22,360 nt of DNA from JBCCTX01 sp964468435 (lineage in GTDB: Bacteria; Bacteroidota; Bacteroidia; J057): NCBI GenBank assembly GCA_964468435.1, contig CAYXVE010000071.1, positions 1 through 22,360 of the forward strand, in the 5' to 3' direction. This document shows positions 8,551 through 14,981 of this stretch, in pieces; positions within the stretch are counted from its first letter, which is position 1; every line of letters starts with the position of its first letter. The position numbers were made by a program, and so were the translations under genes. The notes under the pieces are model-generated. The model did no database searches, had not been told where the DNA came from, and saw only the letters and a program-made list of their open reading frames with translations.

Positions 8551-8728
8551 CTTACATGACTTACTGAATACAACCTATCCAATCACAACATCGTCGCATT
8601 ACTTCCAGTTTAATTAACCAAAAAAGTTGAAACAGACGGATTTTCTTGTTTAACTTAACATTAGGACGAAATGTAAGGATGCTTTGCTGCATGTTGAATC
8701 CCGATAAAATCCACATAACCTCAGAATT

Positions 8729-9466
8729 ATGATTGATGGAATGATCGAAGGTGTATCTACCTATACACGAGCTATAAAAATGCTATCAGAGCATAAACTC
8801 TGGAAATACGTAATATTGCCCGGTAGTGTGAGTGTCATACTGACTACGGTTATCATTGGGGTTACCATTGCATTTGCAGGAAATCTGGGAGATTTGATCG
8901 TCTCCTGGTATCCGTGGGAGACTGGTAAGGCTGTATTTGGGCGAATTGCATCTGTACTCTCAGCCATATTGCTTATCGCATTGGTTGTATTTTTATTCAA
9001 ATATCTGGTAATGGTCATTATCGCTCCCTTTATGGGTACGCTATCTGAGAAAGTAGAAAGCATTCTTACTGGCAACCCACCACCACCTGTCACACCCGCA
9101 CAGTTTGTCCAGGATATTATACGGGGATTGCGCATTGCCCTGAGAAATATTATCCGGGAAATCATTTATACTTTATTTTTGTTATTATTAAATATTGTAC
9201 CCGTCATTGGAAGCATTGTATCTACGGTCATGATCTTTCTGATACAGGGTTATTATGCAGGCTTTGGAAATATGGACTACACCCTAGAACGCAAGCGATA
9301 TAAGGTAAAAGAGAGTGTATTGTTTGTACGACAACACAGAGGTCTGGCTATTGGCAACGGAGCGATCTTTTTACTGATATTTCTCGTACCAGTCATTGGT
9401 TGGTTTTTAGCTCCTGCCTACGGTACGATTGCTGCTACGATGAATACACTGAAACGAATACGGTAA
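8729..9466 (+). CDS. EI24/CysZ-like inner-membrane protein
   Basis: This 245-residue protein has at least four long hydrophobic segments (about residues 25-55, 70-100, 145-180 and 205-235). It is recognisable as an EI24 domain protein, the family of CysZ. CysZ mediates sulfate uptake in Proteobacteria, but the function in Bacteroidota is not established. The characteristic internally repeated turn is seen twice: IVPVIGS near the third segment and LVPVIGW in the last. A further family-like stretch is APFMGTLSEKVE. No cysteine-biosynthesis genes lie nearby, so a sulfate role here is not supported by context. uvrC starts 36 bp after its stop, and the two are likely one transcript. Family call good, function uncertain. 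Confidence 0.82.
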   Translation: MIDGMIEGVSTYTRAIKMLSEHKLWKYVILPGSVSVILTTVIIGVTIAFAGNLGDLIVSWYPWETGKAVFGRIASVLSAILLIALVVFLFKYLVMVIIAPFMGTLSEKVESILTGNPPPPVTPAQFVQDIIRGLRIALRNIIREIIYTLFLLLLNIVPVIGSIVSTVMIFLIQGYYAGFGNMDYTLERKRYKVKESVLFVRQHRGLAIGNGAIFLLIFLVPVIGWFLAPAYGTIAATMNTLKRIR

Positions 9467-9502
9467 GTGAAATTATCGGAAAAAATATACAGGAAAGAAT
9501 AG

Positions 9503-11320
9503 ATGATCACTACATCTGAGTCGATGGTTGATAAGATACGCCAGGTGCCTCAAGACCCGGGGGTATATCGCTTCCTGAATGAAGGAGGTGATATACTTTA
9601 TATTGGTAAGGCTAAGAATCTGAGAAAACGCGTTAGTAGCTATTTTGTCAACCATCGCACACATAGTTACAGGATACAGAAGATGGTACAGCATTCGGTA
9701 GACATCAATTACACTGTAACACATAGTGAGATTGAAGCTCTGCTACTGGAAAACAACCTGATCAAGAATCACCAGCCCCGATACAACATCCTTCTGAAGG
9801 ATGGAAAAACCTATCCTCATATTTGCATTAAGAATGAACGTTTTCCGAGAGTTTTCAGCACCCGTAACAAGGAGCATGATGGATCACTGTATTTTGGGCC
9901 TTATCCCAGTGTATCTGTAATGAATGATATCCTCCAGCTTATCAGGGGATTTATTCAACTACGGACTTGTAACTATCACTTATCAGACGCCAATATAAAG
10001 GCAGGTAAATTTAAGCGTTGTCTGGAATACCAGATCGGAAACTGTGCAGCTCCATGTGAGGGATTACAAACCGAAGAAGATTATGAGGAGGGAATCACAC
10101 AGATTAAAAATATACTCAGGGGCTATTTGAAACCTGTGCTGGATTATCTTGAAGGGAAAATGAATGAAGCAGCAGAGGCCTTTGAATTTGAAAAGGCTGA
10201 ATTTTATCGCAAAAGGTGGGAACGTGTGAAGGCTTACAAGCGAAGAAGTGCTGTAGTCTCTGAGAAGATATCCCGCCTGGATGTACTTACAGTGATGGCA
10301 GAAAGGCATCTGGCTTTGGTCAATCACTTTAAGATACAGGATGGTGCGATCATTCAGACGCATGCCTGGGAGATAAAGCGTCAGCACCAAGAAGAGGATA
10401 AAGAATTGCTCAAAGCGGCCCTGGATCATTTGGTAGCAGAAGAAGATGAACTGGCAGATGAAATTGCTACGAATATTCCCCTGGAGGAGGATGAATGGGA
10501 TGAGGAAAATAGGATATTTGTTCCGCAACGCGGTGATAAGAAGCATCTGGTAGATCTGTCATTGAGAAACTGTAAGGTGTTGCTGACTGAGAAATTGTAC
10601 AATCAAAATTTCAAAAAGCGGAAATCGCATACTGATATAATGATGGAAGCCTTACAAGCTGAATTAAGTCTAAAGACTTTGCCAGATCACATTGAGTGTT
10701 TTGACAACTCTAATTTTCAGGGTAATGCCCCGGTTGCCTCCGTAGTGGTATTTAAAGATGGAAAGGCTTCAAAAAGGGATTACAGGCACTTTAAGATCAA
10801 GACTGTAGAAGGTCCCAATGATTTTGCTTCTATGGAGGAGGTCGTAGGTCGTAGATACCGGAGGTTGCTGGATGAAGAACAGCCATTGCCGAAACTCATT
10901 GTCATTGACGGAGGTAAAGGCCAGTTGAGTAGCACTGCCAAAGCACTTAGGGAGCTGGATCTGCTAGACAAGATCCCCGTCATCGGGATAGCGAAGCGCC
11001 TGGAAGAAATATACAAAGTAAGGGATCCCGTCCCATTGCATATCGACAAAAAGAGTCCTGCCTTACAGCTCATCCAGCAGATCCGCAATGAAGCACACCG
11101 CTTTGCGATTACTTTTCACCGCAAGCAGCGCAGCAAGGCCACAGGTCAGCGCTCGCGTCTTAGCGAAATCAAGGGAATAGGTCCTACAACTGAACAAAAA
11201 CTGCTGAAAAAGTTCAAATCTGTCAAAAAGATTAAAGCTGCTTCAGCGGAAGAACTGGAAGCGGTGATCGGCAAGAAGAAGGCAGCAGTTTTACTGGCGG
11301 GTCTGGAAAATATATCCTGA
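9503..11320 (+). CDS. uvrC: UvrABC system protein C (excinuclease subunit)
   Basis: UvrC makes the two incisions on either side of a DNA lesion in nucleotide excision repair, acting with UvrA and UvrB. The N-terminal GIY-YIG nuclease is seen as GVY (20-22), YIGKAKNLRKRV (33-44) and the ALLLENNLIK glutamate helix. A four-cysteine cluster follows (RTC...RCLEYQIGNCAAPC), then the UvrB-binding UVR motif (AEAFEFEKAEFYRKRW). Next comes the RNase H-like C-terminal nuclease, with IECFDNSNFQG, LIVIDGGKGQL and AHRFAITFHRK, and last the helix-hairpin-helix pair (SEIKGIGPTTEQKLLKKF). The length of 605 residues is normal and all expected catalytic regions are present. An AGGAAAG stands just before the ATG. 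The stop lies only 2 bp from the stop of the convergent LOG gene. Confidence 0.98.
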   Translation: MITTSESMVDKIRQVPQDPGVYRFLNEGGDILYIGKAKNLRKRVSSYFVNHRTHSYRIQKMVQHSVDINYTVTHSEIEALLLENNLIKNHQPRYNILLKDGKTYPHICIKNERFPRVFSTRNKEHDGSLYFGPYPSVSVMNDILQLIRGFIQLRTCNYHLSDANIKAGKFKRCLEYQIGNCAAPCEGLQTEEDYEEGITQIKNILRGYLKPVLDYLEGKMNEAAEAFEFEKAEFYRKRWERVKAYKRRSAVVSEKISRLDVLTVMAERHLALVNHFKIQDGAIIQTHAWEIKRQHQEEDKELLKAALDHLVAEEDELADEIATNIPLEEDEWDEENRIFVPQRGDKKHLVDLSLRNCKVLLTEKLYNQNFKKRKSHTDIMMEALQAELSLKTLPDHIECFDNSNFQGNAPVASVVVFKDGKASKRDYRHFKIKTVEGPNDFASMEEVVGRRYRRLLDEEQPLPKLIVIDGGKGQLSSTAKALRELDLLDKIPVIGIAKRLEEIYKVRDPVPLHIDKKSPALQLIQQIRNEAHRFAITFHRKQRSKATGQRSRLSEIKGIGPTTEQKLLKKFKSVKKIKAASAEELEAVIGKKKAAVLLAGLENIS

Positions 11321-11322
11321 CA

Positions 11323-11904
11323 TCAGGTCTGTCCCTCTTCTATCCACTGGTCCACTTGTGGTGGACGATATTCGTCCATCATGCGCAGCAAATCCACAAT
11401 CGAATCATCCATGAGGGCCATTCTCCGGTATATAGGTTTGAGAAATCCCTGGCTTACCATGTGATCAAAATACCGCTCCAGTAGATCGAAATATCCGTTT
11501 ACATTCAGTATTCCTACGGGTTTTTCGTGTAGTCCAAGTTGTGCCCAGGTAAGAATCTCAACGGTTTCATCCAGTGTTCCCATCCCGCCCGGAAGGGTGA
11601 GAAAGCCATCGGCCAGTTCGGCCATTTTGGCCTTCCGCTCATGCATAGTATCTACCAGTAACAGTTCACTCACGCCCTGATGTCCCACTTCTAGTCTGTT
11701 GAGAAAATGCGGAATAACCCCAATTACCTTCCCCCCCAGCGACATGACTTCATTAGCGATTACCCCCATCAGGCCAATACTACCTCCTCCATATATGAGG
11801 GTAATATTTCTTTCTACCAATCTTCGACTTACTTCTTTAGCTATTTCCTGATATATGGGCATTTTCCCCACACTAGAACCGCAAAAAATACAAATTTTTT
11901 TCAT
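11323..11904 (-). CDS. LOG family protein (nucleotide 5'-monophosphate phosphoribohydrolase)
   Basis: This 193-residue protein has a Rossmann-like fold of the LOG/TIGR00730 family. The family signatures are present: FCGSSVG near the start (7-13), YGGGSIGLMG, the MHERK motif (87-91), and PGGMGTLDE (105-113), which holds the catalytic-type glutamate. Plant LOG enzymes release free cytokinins. Bacterial members split AMP or similar nucleotides into base and ribose-5-phosphate, and many are of unknown role. Its start codon overlaps the stop of the upstream epimerase gene (ATGA), a sign of translational coupling. I assign the family firmly and leave the physiological substrate open. Confidence 0.93.
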   Translation of the reverse strand: MKKICIFCGSSVGKMPIYQEIAKEVSRRLVERNITLIYGGGSIGLMGVIANEVMSLGGKVIGVIPHFLNRLEVGHQGVSELLLVDTMHERKAKMAELADGFLTLPGGMGTLDETVEILTWAQLGLHEKPVGILNVNGYFDLLERYFDHMVSQGFLKPIYRRMALMDDSIVDLLRMMDEYRPPQVDQWIEEGQT

Positions 11905-12770
11905 TGAAAGGTGATTTGGTATGAACTATTAAAGTACTTCCCGGGCGACAAGGTGAGCATACCTTTTTTAGCAAACAAATCACCATTAGAATCAACATAG
12001 TCCGCCAGTCCATGCCAGGGTTCTATGCATATAAAAGGTGCACCAGGTTTTGCCCAAATACCTAAATAGGGGAATCCTTCAATCGATACCTGCACATAAC
12101 GTCCACTTTGCTGAGACAGTAATCGGACATGTTTAGACTTCAAATCATGAAATACCAGTGCATCATGATCAAAAGTATGAGGAGTAATAGGAAAGCTTTG
12201 CTGGTCTTGCAGGTAGGGTTGTGTACGGTAATCAAATAATCCATCCTGAAGTAAGTGGGTATGGGATTCTTCAGGTTGTTCAAATTCTATGACGTGCTCC
12301 TCAAGTTTATCAGCCGGATCAATAGGACAACTGAATCCCGGATGAGCCCCGATAGTAAAAGGCATTACCTTGGTATCCAAATTTTCAACCTGGTAGCTGA
12401 CTTGCAGGTGATTCTGTATCAACTGATATGAAATCGTCAGCCGGAATTCGAAGGGGTATTGGTCCCGGGTCTGTGGATTTGCTTGAAGCGATAAGGTAGC
12501 AGTGACAGTGGATTGACTGATCATATTAAAAGGCAGATCCCTGGCAAAGCCATGTTGACTGAGGTTGTAGGTCTTCCCTTCGTAGGTATATTGATTATCT
12601 TTTAATCTACCAACAATGGGAAATAATACGGGTGCGTGCCTTTTCCAGTATTCCGGATCAGCTTGCCAAATATACTCGGTGAGATCTTCTTTGTTTTTTA
12701 CACTACTGAGTTCAGCACCTGATTCTTTAATTTTTACCAGCAAGGATTCATTTTCAAGAGTGATATTCAT
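11901..12770 (-). CDS. Aldose 1-epimerase family protein (LacX/YeaD-like)
   Basis: The product has about 289 residues and a galactose-mutarotase-like beta-sandwich, which interconverts alpha and beta anomers of sugars or sugar phosphates. From the ATG at 12770 the likely catalytic histidines are H73 (SQHGFARDLPF) and H143 (IGAHPGFSCP); a glutamate in FICIEPWHGLADY near the end would be the base. A GTG at 12785, whose G is shared with the stop of the upstream gene (TAGTG), would add five residues. I prefer the ATG because homologues begin at the ITLENE-type strand. There is no signal peptide, so it acts in the cytoplasm. It is the middle gene of an overlapping trio with the aspartyl protease and LOG genes. 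Confidence 0.9.
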   Translation of the reverse strand: MNITLENESLLVKIKESGAELSSVKNKEDLTEYIWQADPEYWKRHAPVLFPIVGRLKDNQYTYEGKTYNLSQHGFARDLPFNMISQSTVTATLSLQANPQTRDQYPFEFRLTISYQLIQNHLQVSYQVENLDTKVMPFTIGAHPGFSCPIDPADKLEEHVIEFEQPEESHTHLLQDGLFDYRTQPYLQDQQSFPITPHTFDHDALVFHDLKSKHVRLLSQQSGRYVQVSIEGFPYLGIWAKPGAPFICIEPWHGLADYVDSNGDLFAKKGMLTLSPGKYFNSSYQITFQ

Positions 12771-12784
12771 ACTGGTAAATTTCA

Positions 12785-14026
12785 CTAAATTTCACTTATC
12801 AGCACAAATTGTTTTTTAAAAGTAGAGCTACCTCTTTTGATGATTATGGATATTTTTTTCCCAGCCTTTTTATTGATCATTCCATAAACTTCTTCAATGG
12901 TAATGTCTTCATTGGGGATACCGTTGATTTTCAATATCTTATCTAAGGGTCTGATCCCAGCATGTGCTGCGGCAGAGGATGGACGTACATAAGTTATCTG
13001 ATATCCGTTGTACTCTGATCCAGTTGCTATTAATTCAATTCCACTCAGGTTGTATTCAAATGGTTGTTTGAAACCATGAGCCCGCTTGATGTACATATGA
13101 CTGCGTGGATAATCAAAGATAACCTTGAATCTTGATAATACCTCCGCACCAATGTTTCCATACCAGGCAAACTCATTTTCTTCCAACCCCAGCGATCCTG
13201 CCTCCGGAAATCCGGTAATGACATCGTCAAAATAATATTCTCCAATAGCAAAGGAATCCACACGGCCTAAATATCCATGAATATCTCCATTAAGTCCTTG
13301 ACCCAGTAAGGTATAAATATTATTCTCAGGAGGCTGTATGCCCTTGTAATACATGGAGAGCGCTTGACTTGAACCTGTATCCAGCAACCAGGATGTAGTA
13401 ATTGGATCATCGACGGGAGGATCTACTGATGCCATTACATAAGGTTTGCCCCGGTTAAGTCGTATGGGAAGCCTGTTCCATCTCTTTTTGGGTTTGAACT
13501 TGAAAGGATTGTAAAGTTTAATAAATTTTCTGGAGTAACTAATCTCTACCACAAAGCTTCTAAACAGTTCAAATCCGATGATCCCATATACAGGTTTTCC
13601 AAACATTCCCGAATAAGATACCAGTCCTTCCGGTAATATTACCATATTGATCCCCTTTCCTATGATACCGGGAAGCTCCATTGTGATGTTTCTGGCAAGC
13701 CCTGCTTCGATTGCTTGTCCCTCTCCTAATCCTCTTATCGTAATGGTTTCCAGGGTGTCGAGAGAAAGAAATGAAGCGATGACTGGCTCAGTGAGAATGC
13801 TGGTTTTGACACCTGTATCCAGGATAAAATTCACTTCGACTGTTCCATTGAGCTTGATAGGTATTAAGATGAGATTATTTTGTATCTCGATGGGTATTCG
13901 TACGTATTTCACATTCTCCAACAGGCTAAATCCAGATTCCCGCGCAGTTCCTTGAATAATGGCTGATATTAAGAAAATGTTTAGACAAAAGGCCAGTATC
14001 TTGTATGTCTTTATGCTCTTTGGCAT
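12785..14026 (-). CDS. Exported two-domain retropepsin-like aspartyl protease with C-terminal PDZ domain
   Basis: Counted from the ATG at 14026, which opens a signal peptide (KILAFCLNIFLISAII), this protein has 413 residues. Two aspartic protease half-sites are visible: LDTGVKTSIL with D70, and LLDTGSSQALSMY with D216. Each is followed by a glycine-rich strand (YGIIGFELF; NIGAEVLSRF). A PDZ domain covers about 333-413 (YQITYVRPSSAAAHAGI, DKILKINGI, KKISIIIKRG). This order is common in uncharacterised Bacteroidota proteins. The protein is likely periplasmic or surface-facing, with PDZ binding the substrate C-terminus. Whether the two DTG lobes form one pepsin-like active site is an inference. 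A GTG at 14062 would extend the N-terminus by 12 polar residues and is less likely. It is the first gene of the overlapping trio. Confidence 0.85.
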   Translation of the reverse strand: MPKSIKTYKILAFCLNIFLISAIIQGTARESGFSLLENVKYVRIPIEIQNNLILIPIKLNGTVEVNFILDTGVKTSILTEPVIASFLSLDTLETITIRGLGEGQAIEAGLARNITMELPGIIGKGINMVILPEGLVSYSGMFGKPVYGIIGFELFRSFVVEISYSRKFIKLYNPFKFKPKKRWNRLPIRLNRGKPYVMASVDPPVDDPITTSWLLDTGSSQALSMYYKGIQPPENNIYTLLGQGLNGDIHGYLGRVDSFAIGEYYFDDVITGFPEAGSLGLEENEFAWYGNIGAEVLSRFKVIFDYPRSHMYIKRAHGFKQPFEYNLSGIELIATGSEYNGYQITYVRPSSAAAHAGIRPLDKILKINGIPNEDITIEEVYGMINKKAGKKISIIIKRGSSTFKKQFVLISEI

Positions 14027-14466
14027 GTTTTGTAGATTTAATTTTCCTTGTTTCGCACTCACCTGAATGCTTGTTATGAATATTACACGTAATCTTTCCC
14101 CTAAGTGTTTATTTCTAGGGCACGATTATTAATATAAGGATATCTTTGTTCTATACATAGTATTTCCCTTCACAGGTATAGAGACAGAGTGAGATGTGCT
14201 GAATGAAATTTATTAATTAGCACAACTTCTTACGGCTGTCAAGTATGTATAAGCTCGTTCTGATATATAGCGTACTTCATTGTATACGCTGCAAAGTAAA
14301 GTATTTGGTCTGGTAGAACTGAGCATTTTCGATTTGAACTAGTTATAGGAAGATCAAATCAATTAGAAAGCGCTAAATAATATGAAATGATTGATCTGCC
14401 AAATGAGATCCTTTTTGATAGCAATTTTAATCATCCAAAATGATTTATTAATATCATTAAGTTAAT

Positions 14467-14484
14467 TTTATTTTATAAAATAAA
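14467..14484. repeat. 18-bp perfect AT palindrome
   Basis: TTTATTTTA is followed directly by its reverse complement TAAAATAAA, with no spacer. It lies in the most AT-rich part of the gene-free region. It could be a protein-binding site or simply a product of composition. Confidence 0.5.
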
Positions 14485-14669
14485 TGAAATACGTAAATTT
14501 ATTTAAAATGAATTAACTGCCGTCATGAAAACAACTTTCAACAGGGTTTGTAGTTATTATTTTTCTTAAAAATACTTGTTAGGCTCAATCCGTTGGGCAA
14601 CATCATTTAATCTCCTACAGCTACTCCAACGCTTTCATTAATCCCCACATTTTTTGATTTACAAATATA

Positions 14670-14698
14670 AGAGGAAGTCGATGTATGAGACTTCCTCT
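14670..14698. repeat. 10-bp perfect inverted repeat (hairpin)
   Basis: AGAGGAAGTC (14670-14679) and GACTTCCTCT (14689-14698) are exact reverse complements around a 9-nt loop. Read on the minus strand, the stem is followed by TATATTTG and a further T-rich run, so it may work as a terminator in that direction. No gene lies immediately upstream of it on that strand apart from the OmpA-like gene, which already has its own terminator. Confidence 0.6.
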
Positions 14699-14875
14699 AC
14701 TTGCTATCAGGCGCTTAGCTTGTGCTTATACACCATACAAGAACTGCATTGGGCTAGGTAGATCTGGTAAGTAATGACTGATGATCTACTTTAAAAATGA
14801 ACATTAAAAATCTGGAATTTTGTTGGTCTTCGACAAGAGGTGTTTAATTTTCGATGAACGACTCTATCCTTCGAT

Positions 14876-14905
14876 AAAGAAAAGAGGGCGGGCTTATGCC
14901 CGCCC
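14876..14905 (-). terminator. Rho-independent terminator of the OmpA-like gene
   Basis: A perfect 8-bp GC-rich stem, GGGCGGGC / GCCCGCCC, with a TTAT loop (14886-14905) lies 76 bp beyond the OmpA-like stop codon. Read on the minus strand it is followed by TCTTTTCTTTATC, a T-rich tail. This is the clearest terminator in the window. Confidence 0.85.
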
Positions 14906-14981
14906 CTTCGTAACAACCATGAAAACAACCCTATCTTATGACAAGAAGGTTATAATCAGGTCACTTTCATGTTATATTTCT

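Larger units (their letters stand above)
14027..14981. other. Gene-free AT-rich intergenic region
   Basis: I find no convincing gene in these 955 bp. The open frames are short, lack family sequence, or run antisense into the OmpA-like gene. The region separates two minus-strand genes and is very AT-rich at about 14380-14520. It holds an 18-bp palindrome (TTTATTTTA/TAAAATAAA, 14467-14484), a 6-bp stem AGCGTA/TACGCT (14269-14290), a 10-bp hairpin (14670-14698), and a strong GC-rich terminator (14886-14905). Two promoter-like -7 boxes occur without a gene behind them: TATCTTTG at 14141-14148 (plus) and TATATTTG at 14662-14669 (minus). A 12-base repeat, CATGAAAACAAC, occurs at 14524 and 14919. 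Confidence 0.6.

Noticed and set aside
8551..8728. Regulatory RNA or riboswitch before the EI24-like gene
   Set aside because: The 178-bp gap shows no strong stem-loop, no terminator-like structure and no recognisable riboswitch core.
10064..10546. 160-codon minus-strand open frame
   Set aside because: It is antisense to uvrC. Its hydrophobic look comes from complementing the acidic, Glu-rich part of UvrC.
11323..11904. Cytokinin biosynthesis by the LOG protein
   Set aside because: No isopentenyl transferase or other cytokinin gene is nearby, and bacterial LOG-family proteins are widespread with other nucleotide substrates.
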